Of a stretch of 64,000 nt of DNA, positions 36,445 to 45,237 are shown piece after piece. The notes under the pieces were generated by a model, which saw nothing but the letters and a program-made list of their open reading frames with translations, had not been told where the DNA came from and ran no database searches. Made by a program: the position numbers and the translations under genes. The DNA lies in NCBI GenBank assembly GCA_964460905.1, contig CAYWRM010000010.1, forward strand, positions 38,259-102,258, read 5' to 3'. The stretch's first letter is position 1; each line of letters opens with the position of its first letter. This DNA is from GCA-002708315 sp964460905. GTDB taxonomy: Bacteria > Bacteroidota > Bacteroidia > Bacteroidales > F082.

Positions 36445-38166
36445 ATGCAATTAAGTGAACAGGAACAGATAAGGCGCAATGCACTTCAGGAGTTAAAAAA
36501 CCTTGGAATTAATGCTTACCCACCAGAAGAATATAAAGTAAGCGCATATGCTGATGACATAAAGAATCAATTTCCAAATGATAATAGCTTATTTCAGGAA
36601 GTTAGCCTTGCCGGAAGGATAATGAGCAGGCGTATAATGGGAGCAGCTTCGTTTGTGGAGTTGATGGACTCAACTGGTAGAATACAGCTTTATTTTAAAC
36701 GTGATGATATCTGCGAGAGTGAGGATAAATCAATGTATAATATTGTATTTAAACGATTATTAGACATTGGAGACATTATTGGTGTTAAAGGCTATGTTTT
36801 TGTAACAAAGATGGGTGAAATTACAGTTCATGTAAAAGAGTTTACGGTTCTTACAAAGTCATTACGTCCTCTGCCAATTGTTAAGGAAAAAGACGGAGAG
36901 ATTTATGATGCATTTACCGATCCTGATCAAAGATACAGGCAACGTTATGTAGATTTGATTGTAAATGATGGAGTAAAAGATACATTTATTAAACGAGCAC
37001 AGGTTATCCGATCAATGCGTGATTTTCTTAATTCCAAAGGTTATCTTGAAGTAGAAACACCAATATTACAGGCTATTCCGGGTGGCGCAGCTGCCAAACC
37101 ATTCATAACGCATCACAATGCCCTCAATATTCCGCTTTATCTGCGAATTGCAAATGAACTTTATCTAAAAAGACTTATTGTTGGAGGCTATGAAGGAGTG
37201 TTTGAATTTGCCAAGGATTTCCGAAATGAGGGAATGAGCCGATTTCATAATCCTGAATTTACGCAAATGGAAATTTATGTAGCGTACAAAGATTATTTCT
37301 GGATGATGGAAATGACAGAGCAGATGATTGAAAAAATAACCCTTGATTTACATGGCTCTACTCAAGTCCGGGTTGGTGACAATGTTATTGATTTTAAGGC
37401 TCCTTTCAGAAGGTTGAGTATTCTTGGCGCTATTAAGGAATATACTGGTTACGATGTTAGTGATATGGATGTCGAACAATTGATAAACACCTGTAAGAAG
37501 CTTGGTATAGAAACAGATCCTTCAATGGGGAAAGGGAAACTAATTGATGAGATTTTTGGCGAAAAGTGTGAATCATTATTCATTCAGCCTACTTTTATAA
37601 CTGATTATCCTGTTGAAATGTCACCGTTGTGTAAAAGGCATCGCAATAACCCTGAGTTAACTGAACGTTTTGAGCTTATGGTTAATGGAAAAGAACTTGC
37701 CAATGCTTACACTGAGTTAAATGACCCTATTGATCAACGACTTAGGTTTGAGGAACAAATGGAACTTGCTGCCATCGGTGATGATGAAGCTATGCTTATA
37801 GATCAGGATTTTCTTCGTGCAATTGAATATGGGATGCCACCTACTTCTGGTATGGGTATAGGTATCGACAGACTAGTTATGATAATGACTAACCAGTCTT
37901 CTATTCAGGAAGTATTATTTTTTCCACAAATGCGACCCGAGGCTGTTAAGAAAACATTTTCAGCTGATGACTATATAGACATTGGCATTTCGCCGGAATG
38001 GGCACCACATATAATACCGGCCGGGTTTATAAATCCTGAAGTTTTAAAGAAAACAAAACCTTCAGCAATTCAACAAAAACTAAATGGATATCGAAAGAAA
38101 AACAAGATAGACATCCCTGCAATTCAGATAGAAGATATTAACAATTGGTTGGCGATAATTAATTAG
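36445..38166 (+). CDS. lysS: Lysyl-tRNA synthetase, class II
   Basis: Charges tRNA-Lys. The 573-residue protein has the anticodon-binding OB domain (VSLAGRIMSRRIMGAASFVEL at about 50-70, quoted as GRIMSRRIMGAASF), class II motif 1 around MRDFLNSKGYLEVETPILQ, motif 2 FRNEGMSRFHNPEFTQME and motif 3 GMGIGIDRLVM. It is longer than the roughly 500-residue E. coli enzyme because of a C-terminal extension of some 65 residues after motif 3 (PEVLKKTKPSAIQQKL), a feature shared by Bacteroidota LysS. It has its own promoter box and follows the polysaccharide operon. Confidence 0.96.
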   Translation: MQLSEQEQIRRNALQELKNLGINAYPPEEYKVSAYADDIKNQFPNDNSLFQEVSLAGRIMSRRIMGAASFVELMDSTGRIQLYFKRDDICESEDKSMYNIVFKRLLDIGDIIGVKGYVFVTKMGEITVHVKEFTVLTKSLRPLPIVKEKDGEIYDAFTDPDQRYRQRYVDLIVNDGVKDTFIKRAQVIRSMRDFLNSKGYLEVETPILQAIPGGAAAKPFITHHNALNIPLYLRIANELYLKRLIVGGYEGVFEFAKDFRNEGMSRFHNPEFTQMEIYVAYKDYFWMMEMTEQMIEKITLDLHGSTQVRVGDNVIDFKAPFRRLSILGAIKEYTGYDVSDMDVEQLINTCKKLGIETDPSMGKGKLIDEIFGEKCESLFIQPTFITDYPVEMSPLCKRHRNNPELTERFELMVNGKELANAYTELNDPIDQRLRFEEQMELAAIGDDEAMLIDQDFLRAIEYGMPPTSGMGIGIDRLVMIMTNQSSIQEVLFFPQMRPEAVKKTFSADDYIDIGISPEWAPHIIPAGFINPEVLKKTKPSAIQQKLNGYRKKNKIDIPAIQIEDINNWLAIIN

Positions 38167-38271
38167 AACCCATCTTCGCATAGTAAATATATTGTATATT
38201 TTTAAGGTCGTAATTAATGATTTGCCTTGCTTAAAGGTACAATGGTCTTACGAACCCAAAATATAGCTATT

Positions 38272-39477
38272 ATGTTTTATAAACAGCCACTAATATTAAG
38301 AAAAGCTTTAATGTTTTTTGCTTTCTTTTTTCTAGTTTCAACATTAGCTACAGCACAATCATATAATAAAACTAGTAATTCTAAGTCGTATTGGCAGATA
38401 AATGCAAATTTTGGAACAAGTATCTTTTTTGGTGATATTAAGCAATACAGAGTGTGGCCTGTATCAAACTATGAGAATGAATGGCGATTTGCAGGCGGAT
38501 TACAGCTTATAAAACAAATTTCACCAGTTTTTGGAATAAGAGGACAAGGTCTGGTTGGCAATGTAGCAGGAACACGAAGGGAATGGAACAGGTATTTTGA
38601 ATCAAACTATATCGAATTTAATTTAAACACAACAATAAGCCTACGCAATATTATCCGCAAATATCAACCAAAACAATTTTGGGATGCTTATTTTATTATA
38701 GGAATGGGATTAACCAATTATAATACTGAAGTCTACGACCTCTCAACAAAACAAGTGGTTCAAAATGTAGGCAATGGAAGCGGAAAAGGTATCGGTGGAA
38801 GTACCTTACAAGGAATAATGACTGGTGGACTTGGCTTAGACTTTAGGCTAAGTGATAAAATTAACCTGAATCTTGAGTCGGCAAATAGAATTATGAATTC
38901 CGATGATATGGATGGAAGGGTTAGTGGATTTATTTATGATGTTTATAATTATACCTCAATAGGATTATCATATAAACTTGGCGCCACCACAAAAGTTAAA
39001 AAAGCAGATGAGTATAAATATTTTAACTCGAAAGACGATAAAGTAACACAAACTGAGTATGATTATTCATACGAACAACCCTTAGAACCACCTGAGGTAG
39101 ATGCGCTTTCTATTACACCTGCAGTAATTGATGTTCCTGTTACTCCTGTTGTTGAAGAGGAGATTGTTAAGGAAGAACCCATTGAAATAGTTGTTGTTGA
39201 AGAAGTAATTTTGCCCGAATTTGAATATAGAGTTCAAATCAGGGCTAAATATGGCAATGAAATTTCAATCCAGCATCTCAGTAATATTTATAATATACCT
39301 GTTGTAGATATTCAAGAAAATACATATAATGGATTTTATATTTATACTGTTGGATCATTTACTACCTATGATCAAGCCAAGGAGAAAAGAAATAACCTCA
39401 GAAGTTATAATGGAATAAGTGATGCATTTGTTGTTGCATTTAAAAATGGGCACCGTTTAAATAAGTTGCCTCAATAA
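38272..39477 (+). CDS. Outer-membrane beta-barrel-like protein with C-terminal SPOR domain
   Basis: A 401-residue envelope protein. The signal peptide (MFYKQPLILRKALMFFAFFF start, ending TATAQ) argues for ATG 38272; ATG 38242 and TTG 38227 are in frame but would put it inside a longer leader. Residues about 30-230 have alternating beta strands and Gly-rich turns as in small outer-membrane barrels (NANFGTSIFFGDIKQYR, GGLGLDFRLSDKINLNLES). A Pro/Glu/Val linker follows (about 270-315), then a SPOR domain (FEYRVQIRAKYGNE, GFYIYTVGSFTTYDQAK) that binds denuded peptidoglycan glycan strands. It may tie the outer membrane to the cell wall. A 39-residue membrane protein gene follows after eight bases. 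Confidence 0.75.
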   Translation: MFYKQPLILRKALMFFAFFFLVSTLATAQSYNKTSNSKSYWQINANFGTSIFFGDIKQYRVWPVSNYENEWRFAGGLQLIKQISPVFGIRGQGLVGNVAGTRREWNRYFESNYIEFNLNTTISLRNIIRKYQPKQFWDAYFIIGMGLTNYNTEVYDLSTKQVVQNVGNGSGKGIGGSTLQGIMTGGLGLDFRLSDKINLNLESANRIMNSDDMDGRVSGFIYDVYNYTSIGLSYKLGATTKVKKADEYKYFNSKDDKVTQTEYDYSYEQPLEPPEVDALSITPAVIDVPVTPVVEEEIVKEEPIEIVVVEEVILPEFEYRVQIRAKYGNEISIQHLSNIYNIPVVDIQENTYNGFYIYTVGSFTTYDQAKEKRNNLRSYNGISDAFVVAFKNGHRLNKLPQ

Positions 39478-39485
39478 ATTAAACC

Positions 39486-39605
39486 ATGCCTGAAAGTGAT
39501 TTTGATTATGATCCTAAAAAAGATAAGCTCCCTAAAATGATAACATTTTGGATTATTGTAGCAGCAATAGGAATGGCAATATACTTATCGATGATACTTG
39601 TATAA
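39486..39605 (+). CDS. 39-residue single-pass membrane protein
   Basis: ATG 39486 to TAA 39603-39605 encodes a short acidic/basic N-terminus (MPESDFDYDPKKDKLPK) and one membrane helix at about 18-38 (MITFWIIVAAIGMAIYLSMI). It begins eight bases after the SPOR-protein stop and is on the same strand, so it is likely co-expressed. A clean charged-then-hydrophobic layout with no broken codons supports a real small protein; no family is known to me. Confidence 0.6.
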   Translation: MPESDFDYDPKKDKLPKMITFWIIVAAIGMAIYLSMILV

Positions 39606-39739
39606 TTGTTCACTCTGCTATTATATTTAATGGGTCAATTTTAATAGTTTAATTAATCTATTTTAGTTTTTCCCAGCATTTCTTTATCGATAATAGAAGC
39701 TCACTAAAAATTGTGAATAGCCCTTCCATTATATTTTAC

Positions 39740-39747
39740 TATTTTTG
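39740..39747 (+). promoter_or_regulatory. Bacteroidota -7 box TATTTTTG
   Basis: Perfect TAnnTTTG match 17 bases before the ATG at 39764; probable promoter for the four-gene unit 39764-44547. Confidence 0.6.
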
Positions 39748-39763
39748 TTGAAAAGCAAACAAT

Positions 39764-40501
39764 ATGGAAGTAATAGCCCTTTTTAGCAAGCCCGAAAAAC
39801 AATTGGCAGTTCTTATTGATCCTGATAAATTATCAGAAGATCAACTAAAAGAAACAGCAGGAATAGCCCAAAAAGCTGGTGTTGATTTCTTGTTTGTTGG
39901 GGGCAGTCTTATGACAAGTGATTCTTTATTTCACTGTATACGCACGTTGAAAGAAAACAGTGACATTCCTGTTATATTATTTCCGGGAAGTTCATATCAA
40001 ATAAGCAGAAATGCTGATGCTATGTTATTTTTGTCATTAATATCAGGCAGAAACCCCGACCTGCTTATAGGTCTGCACGTTTTGTCGGCACCATATATAA
40101 AACTTAGCGGACTCAAAACTATTCCCACTGGGTACATGTTAATTGATAGTGGTAAACCAACATCGGTTACGTATATGAGTAACTCATTTCCTATCCCAAA
40201 CGACAAAAAAGACATAGCAGCGTGTACTGCAATGGCAGGCGAAATGCTTGGTTTACGTACTATTTTTATGGATGCCGGTAGTGGAGCTCTTCAAACTATT
40301 CCGGAAGAAATGATAACTTTTGTTAAGGGATCAATTGACATTCCATTAATTATAGGTGGAGGTATTCGTACAGCGGAAAAAGCAAAAAGTGTTCTGGAAG
40401 CTGGAGCAGATATTATTGTTGTAGGGAATCGTTTTGAAGAAGATCCGAAATTGATTTTTGATTTTGCAGAAATTGTAGCTACATATAATAACCAAAATTA
40501 A
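39764..40501 (+). CDS. Geranylgeranylglyceryl/heptaprenylglyceryl phosphate synthase family protein
   Basis: TIM-barrel prenyltransferase of the GGGPS/PcrB family, which joins a polyprenyl diphosphate to glycerol-1-phosphate through an ether bond. The 245 residues show the family blocks LAVLIDPDKLS (14-24), DFLFVGGSLMTSD, PVILFPGSSYQIS, YMLIDSGKPTSV, IFMDAGSGA and the phosphate-binding IIGGGIRTAEKA with ADIIVVGNRF. Bacteroidota are known to carry the group II (archaeal-like) enzyme. It leads an operon with a secreted protein, a DPP-IV-like peptidase and a barrel protein; no glycerol-1-phosphate dehydrogenase or ether-lipid gene is adjacent. Confidence 0.9.
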   Translation: MEVIALFSKPEKQLAVLIDPDKLSEDQLKETAGIAQKAGVDFLFVGGSLMTSDSLFHCIRTLKENSDIPVILFPGSSYQISRNADAMLFLSLISGRNPDLLIGLHVLSAPYIKLSGLKTIPTGYMLIDSGKPTSVTYMSNSFPIPNDKKDIAACTAMAGEMLGLRTIFMDAGSGALQTIPEEMITFVKGSIDIPLIIGGGIRTAEKAKSVLEAGADIIVVGNRFEEDPKLIFDFAEIVATYNNQN

Positions 40502-40505
40502 AACG

Positions 40506-41111
40506 ATGAAAAAACTAAACTATCTTCTGTTAATTGTATTATTCACCATTATTACTGTTAATACAGGTATATCTCAGGAAATTAACCCTGTTCTCTATGA
40601 AACTGCCTGGCAGGACAATGTAACAAGATCAATGTACGGATATGATATAACAAAAATTTTCGGACAATTGCCCGACAATCCAGCAACATACAATTACTCA
40701 CCAATTACTGCGGTTGCTTATAAAGATTTAAACTCAATTGAAAATGATTTCAAAAAAGTTGAAGAAGCTGAAAATTGGAGCCCTGAAGTTCTTGAGGAGA
40801 ATATTGAAAACCTTAAAAAAGCATCAATTGGCGGACAGATTCAAATTTATCTTACCAGATACGATGAAGAAAGAGCAAATTTTCAATGGTTTTTTATAAT
40901 TATCCGCGGGATGGATGATAAGGGTAAAATTTGGGAATTTAATATTCCATATAAAGCTCCCCAAAACCCTGTTAACAACGGTTGGTGGAATTACACAACC
41001 ATTGAAATACCGGTTGAAGTACCTGACAACTTTTATATTTATCTTAATGATAAAAAAAGTGGTTTTTTGTCAGATTTTAAATTCTTAGTAGAAAAATCCA
41101 ACACCAAATAA
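40506..41111 (+). CDS. Secreted protein of unknown function
   Basis: A 201-residue protein with a signal peptide (MKKLNYLLLIVLFTIITVN start, cleavage near GISQ). The mature part is mixed alpha/beta, with a Trp-rich C-terminal region (NNGWWNYTTIEIPVEVPDN) and no cysteine or repeat. I recognise no family. It starts four bases after the GGGPS stop and is 21 bases upstream of the S9 peptidase gene, so it belongs to the same transcript; a periplasmic location fits its neighbours. Confidence 0.7.
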   Translation: MKKLNYLLLIVLFTIITVNTGISQEINPVLYETAWQDNVTRSMYGYDITKIFGQLPDNPATYNYSPITAVAYKDLNSIENDFKKVEEAENWSPEVLEENIENLKKASIGGQIQIYLTRYDEERANFQWFFIIIRGMDDKGKIWEFNIPYKAPQNPVNNGWWNYTTIEIPVEVPDNFYIYLNDKKSGFLSDFKFLVEKSNTK

Positions 41112-41132
41112 TAACACTTTAATTAGATTACA

Positions 41133-43274
41133 ATGAATAAACAATTAAATGCTATTCTGGTTATCCTTATGATTTCCGGAAGTCTAATATCATTAGCACA
41201 GGAAAAACTACTTACCCCAGAAGATGCAATTTATATGAACCGTGAGATATATCCTGCTTCAGTTTCTCAACTTCAGTGGATAGGTCAAAGTAATTATTAT
41301 GCGTATGCAAAAGAAGATGCAATTTATAAGGTTGGTGCAAAAAGTGGGACAGAAACCTTATTATTAGATATTGATATGCTAAATAAAGGCATGCATGATA
41401 ATAATTATGATTCACTAAAAAGATTGCCTCGTTTAAAGTTTTTCAGTAATAATAAATGCCGATTTCAAACAAAGGGCAACTATTTTATTTATGATTTTGA
41501 TTCATATAACTTGCAGTGGATAAACAAAGTTCCTGATTCAGCACAAAACACTGATTTCGAGCAAAATACCAGATTTATTGCATATACTGTAAATAACAAC
41601 CTCTTTATTGCCATCGATGGAAATATTAAACAAATAACATTTGATGAAAATGAGGAAATAGTAAATGGACAAACTGTTCATAGGGTTGAGTTTGGAATAA
41701 ATAAGGGAATTTTTTGGTCACCCGATTCAAAAAACCTTGCATTTTATCGTAAAGATGAAACAATGGTTGCTGATTATCCTCTTGTTGATATTACTACTCG
41801 TATAGCTGAAGTTGAAAACACAAAATATCCAATGGCAGGAATGACGAGCCATCAGGTAACCCTTGGAGTTTATAATCTTGAAACCGGGAAAACTGTCTTT
41901 ATGAAAACAGGCGAACCTTTTGATCAGTATTTAACATCTGTTACATGGGATCCCAAAGGCGAGCATATTTATATTGGTTTGCTAAATCGTGAACAAAATC
42001 ATCTGAAGATGAATAAATACGATGTTCTAAGTGGTGATCTTGTAACCACATTATTTGAAGAGACAGACCCTAAATACGTAGAACCTGAAAATCCACTATA
42101 TTTTCTGCCAAACAAAAACGACCATTTTATATGGCAGAGTGAGCGTGATGGGTGGAACCATCTATATTTATACAATACAAAAGGAGAAATTGTCAGTCAG
42201 CTAACAAAAGGAGAATGGATTGTTACAAATTTCCTTGGAAGCTATGGTGATAATAAATTATGGTTTACTGGTACAAAGGAAAGCCCTCTGGAAAAAAACA
42301 TTTATTCGGTAAATATTGGATCTGATAAAATAAAGCGTTTATCACCTGATAATGGTACACATAACGGTTACATAAGCTATTCAGGAAAATATATTCTTGA
42401 TGTGTTTAGTAATACAGAAGTAAGTCGTGAATATGCTTTGCTTAACAGTAAAGGAAAAAAACTAAGGGTTATTAAAGAAGATAAACACCCATTGGTAGAT
42501 TATAATCTGGGGGTCATGACGATGTTCACATTAAAATCAAATGCCAATGATGACCTATATTGTCGATTGATAAAACCAATAGATTTCGATAGCACAAAAA
42601 AATATCCCGTTATTGTTTATGTTTATGGGGGTCCACATGCTCAGCTAATTACAGATTCGTGGTTAGGTGGAGCCGGATTGTTTTTAAACTATTTAGCCGA
42701 ACAAGGATATGTAGTTTTTACGCTTGATAATAGGGGAACAGCAAATCGTGGTCGCGATTTTGAACAAGCTATTCATCGAAACCTTGGAGTTTATGAAGCT
42801 GAAGACCAGATGGTTGGGGTAAATTATCTAAAGTTACTACCATTTGTTGACTCAAGCAGAATTGGCGTAGACGGATGGAGTTATGGTGGATTTATGACCA
42901 TTAATCTCATGCTTGAAAACCCTGGTGTTTTTAAAGTAGGTGTAGCAGGCGGCCCGGTTATCGACTGGAACTATTACGAAGTTATGTATGGTGAACGATA
43001 TATGGACATGCCTCAGGAAAACCCCGAAGGATATAAAAACTCAAATTTATTGAATAAGATTGATAACCTCGAAGGAAAGCTTCTGATCATTCATGGAACC
43101 AATGACCCTACGGTAGTTTGGCAGAATAGTCTTCAGTTTTTAAAGCATGCAATAGATAAAGATAAAGATATTGATTACTTTGTTTATCCTGGTCACGGTC
43201 ATAATATGCGCGGGATGAATCGGGCACATCTTTATAAGAAAATAACCTCCTTTTTTAATGATTATTTGAAATAG
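41133..43274 (+). CDS. S9 family peptidase, dipeptidyl-peptidase IV-like
   Basis: Secreted serine peptidase that removes N-terminal dipeptides, typically X-Pro. The 713 residues comprise a signal peptide (cleavage near SLAQ), a DPP-IV beta-propeller domain (FWSPDSKNLAFYRKDET, ITKGEW-like QLTKGEWIV), and a C-terminal alpha/beta hydrolase domain with the VYVYGGPHAQ start, oxyanion tyrosine region, nucleophile GWSYGGFM, Asp in IHGTNDPTVVW and His in YPGHGHNMRG. All three catalytic residues are present. It is in the operon that starts with the GGGPS gene and is followed after ten bases by a barrel protein. Confidence 0.93.
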   Translation: MNKQLNAILVILMISGSLISLAQEKLLTPEDAIYMNREIYPASVSQLQWIGQSNYYAYAKEDAIYKVGAKSGTETLLLDIDMLNKGMHDNNYDSLKRLPRLKFFSNNKCRFQTKGNYFIYDFDSYNLQWINKVPDSAQNTDFEQNTRFIAYTVNNNLFIAIDGNIKQITFDENEEIVNGQTVHRVEFGINKGIFWSPDSKNLAFYRKDETMVADYPLVDITTRIAEVENTKYPMAGMTSHQVTLGVYNLETGKTVFMKTGEPFDQYLTSVTWDPKGEHIYIGLLNREQNHLKMNKYDVLSGDLVTTLFEETDPKYVEPENPLYFLPNKNDHFIWQSERDGWNHLYLYNTKGEIVSQLTKGEWIVTNFLGSYGDNKLWFTGTKESPLEKNIYSVNIGSDKIKRLSPDNGTHNGYISYSGKYILDVFSNTEVSREYALLNSKGKKLRVIKEDKHPLVDYNLGVMTMFTLKSNANDDLYCRLIKPIDFDSTKKYPVIVYVYGGPHAQLITDSWLGGAGLFLNYLAEQGYVVFTLDNRGTANRGRDFEQAIHRNLGVYEAEDQMVGVNYLKLLPFVDSSRIGVDGWSYGGFMTINLMLENPGVFKVGVAGGPVIDWNYYEVMYGERYMDMPQENPEGYKNSNLLNKIDNLEGKLLIIHGTNDPTVVWQNSLQFLKHAIDKDKDIDYFVYPGHGHNMRGMNRAHLYKKITSFFNDYLK

Positions 43275-43284
43275 AGAAGATAGT

Positions 43285-44547
43285 ATGAGAGCGTTATTTT
43301 CGTCATTTTTACTCCTTATCTTTTTTGTTGGAGCAACCACATCCTATGGAAAAGAAACCCTATATCCAGGCTACATAATAACATTAAAAAATGATACTGT
43401 AAATGGGTATATTGATTATAAGAACTGGGATAAAAATCCGGATAAAATATTATTTAAAAAAACAATAAGTGATACGGGTTTATATTTTACACCTGAATTA
43501 ATCATAGAATTTAATATTGAAAATGAGATTTATAAAAGTGCAATTGTTGAGATTGATCAAAGCCCGTTCAGAACAAATGATTTGACTTTATCGCCCGAAT
43601 TTCAATTAATAACCGATACTGTTTTTCTTAGAGCTGTGTTTATTGGAGAAAAAGAGTTGTATTTCTTAAAAGACTCAAGGGGTAAGGATAGTTTTTATAT
43701 TAAGGATGGATCCGGTTACCATTGGTTGATGTACAAAAAATATCTAAAAAAGGAAGATAAGAAGAAATTATTGGCTGTAAATAATAATTACATAGGCCAA
43801 TTAATTTTGTACTTACAAAACTGCCCCACAATTAACCCTGTACTTTCAAGTATGGCATATAGTTATAAGGATTTTCTTAAAGTTTTTAGCTACTATTACG
43901 ATTTTACCAAATCAGAGGTAATTTATCAACCCAATCAAGAAAAAGTAAAACTCAATTTTTCAGTTTTAGCCGGAGTAAATATAACATCGCTTAAATTTAA
44001 AAGTGAAGCTGGTGTTCCATATCTTACAGATGTTGATTATCCAATATCCACAAATTTTACGGCAGGAATAGCTCTTGACATACTCTTTCCAAGAAACTTC
44101 GGTAGATGGTCTTTTAATAATGAGGTTTTCTATACGTCATATTCAACTAAAGGCTCCTATGAAAATTACACACATGAAAACAGATATATTATTACTGATA
44201 CCGAATTATCATTTTCATATATAAAAATTAATACGATGTTTCGTAGAAATTTCCCCGTCCAAAAGATGGTTATATTTACTGATTTAGGATTTTCAAATGG
44301 ATTTATGATTACTAGTCATAATTATAAAAAAGAAACCAACATTTTGTTTGAGCAGATCAATATTACCGAAGGTGAAGCTATTCCTGAAACTAGGAAACAT
44401 GAACAATGTTTACTTGTTGGATTTGGCGGAAGGTATAACCATTTCTCTGTTGGACTTCGGTATGAAATAGGAAATGGGATGTCAAATTATTTAAACACAA
44501 GATCTACTACTCATAGATTTTATTTTTTATTTGGATATAAGTTTTAA
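43285..44547 (+). CDS. Outer-membrane beta-barrel protein with N-terminal domain, function unknown
   Basis: A 420-residue secreted protein with a signal peptide (MRALFSSFLLLIFFVGATTS). Residues 25-215 form an N-terminal domain beginning YPGYIITLKNDTVNGYIDYK that is frequent in Bacteroidota barrel proteins; residues about 230-420 show alternating beta strands (NFSVLAGVNITSLKF, FGGRYNHFSVGLRYEIGNG) and the C-terminus is FYFLFGYKF, ending in the Phe typical of outer-membrane barrels. Similar in style to PorT-type barrels. It is last in the operon with the DPP-IV-like peptidase. The substrate or partner is unknown. Confidence 0.72.
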   Translation: MRALFSSFLLLIFFVGATTSYGKETLYPGYIITLKNDTVNGYIDYKNWDKNPDKILFKKTISDTGLYFTPELIIEFNIENEIYKSAIVEIDQSPFRTNDLTLSPEFQLITDTVFLRAVFIGEKELYFLKDSRGKDSFYIKDGSGYHWLMYKKYLKKEDKKKLLAVNNNYIGQLILYLQNCPTINPVLSSMAYSYKDFLKVFSYYYDFTKSEVIYQPNQEKVKLNFSVLAGVNITSLKFKSEAGVPYLTDVDYPISTNFTAGIALDILFPRNFGRWSFNNEVFYTSYSTKGSYENYTHENRYIITDTELSFSYIKINTMFRRNFPVQKMVIFTDLGFSNGFMITSHNYKKETNILFEQINITEGEAIPETRKHEQCLLVGFGGRYNHFSVGLRYEIGNGMSNYLNTRSTTHRFYFLFGYKF

Positions 44548-44608
44548 TCTTAATAATCCAAAAGTAACGACCCTCATTGGAAAAAATTCCCCAATAATTC
44601 CCAATTCT

Positions 44609-44659
44609 GGACAAATGTCTCGTTACAGGACAGTATTAATTTGTGGCATAGGCATTAAA
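44609..44659 (+). promoter_or_regulatory. Possible sigma-54-type promoter with GGACA/TGTC half-sites
   Basis: TGGCATAGGCATTAAA at 44644-44659 matches the -24 part of a sigma-54 promoter but lacks the conserved GC of the -12 part. Upstream lie three half-sites, GGACA (44609), TGTCT (44616) and GGACA (44628), which form dyads like enhancer-binding-protein sites. It precedes the receiver-only gene at 44733. Weak on its own. Confidence 0.2.
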
Positions 44660-44732
44660 TATCAAGTATACAACTAGTTAGAGAGCTGGCATGAATGTGG
44701 ACTGTGAATAATAGAATTAAAACACGAAAGTC

Positions 44733-45140
44733 ATGGAAGCATTAATGAAGACTCAGAAAACTAATAGTTTATCTCCGGATTATAGTCAAAAAAGCATTTT
44801 AGTAGTTGATGATGTTCAAATAAACTATTTATTGATCAAAGCTATACTAAAAAATACCGGGGCAACGGTACTGTGGGCTGATGATGGTTTTAAAGCTATT
44901 GATTTAATTGACTCAGGCAGAAAGATTGACTTTGTACTAATGGATTATAACATGCCTGGAATGAATGGTTATGAAACCACTAAGATGATAAAAAGAAAAA
45001 GAAAAAATTTACCGATTGTTTCTCAAACAACATATACAAATGGCCCACAGTTTAATAATATTATGGAAGCCTACGATGATATTCTTTTAAAACCAATAAC
45101 GTCAAGTAATCTCTACGATAAGATTAATAAGCATATATAA
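44733..45140 (+). CDS. Receiver-only response regulator
   Basis: A 135-residue single-domain CheY-like protein that would take up phosphate from a histidine kinase and act by protein contact. All key residues are present: acidic pair Asp26-Asp27 in ILVVDDVQINYLL, phospho-acceptor Asp71 in VLMDYNMPGMNGYE, the Thr of VSQTTYT (about 99-100) and Lys120 in ILLKPI. There is no output domain. A second ATG (MKTQKT) at codon 5 could be the start. No kinase is adjacent; it is likely the partner of a hybrid kinase elsewhere. Confidence 0.9.
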   Translation: MEALMKTQKTNSLSPDYSQKSILVVDDVQINYLLIKAILKNTGATVLWADDGFKAIDLIDSGRKIDFVLMDYNMPGMNGYETTKMIKRKRKNLPIVSQTTYTNGPQFNNIMEAYDDILLKPITSSNLYDKINKHI

Positions 45141-45237
45141 ATATGCGAAATAAGGTGTAAATTTTATTTTACAGGTATAAGCACGCCCTTTTTAATAAAT
45201 TGTTATTATTTTTAGGCATTAATTTTCAATCAATATT

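Noticed and set aside
44687..44703. Second TGGCAT element just upstream of the receiver gene
   Set aside because: The -12 half does not match (TGGA instead of TTGC), and the distance to the ATG is too short to be convincing.
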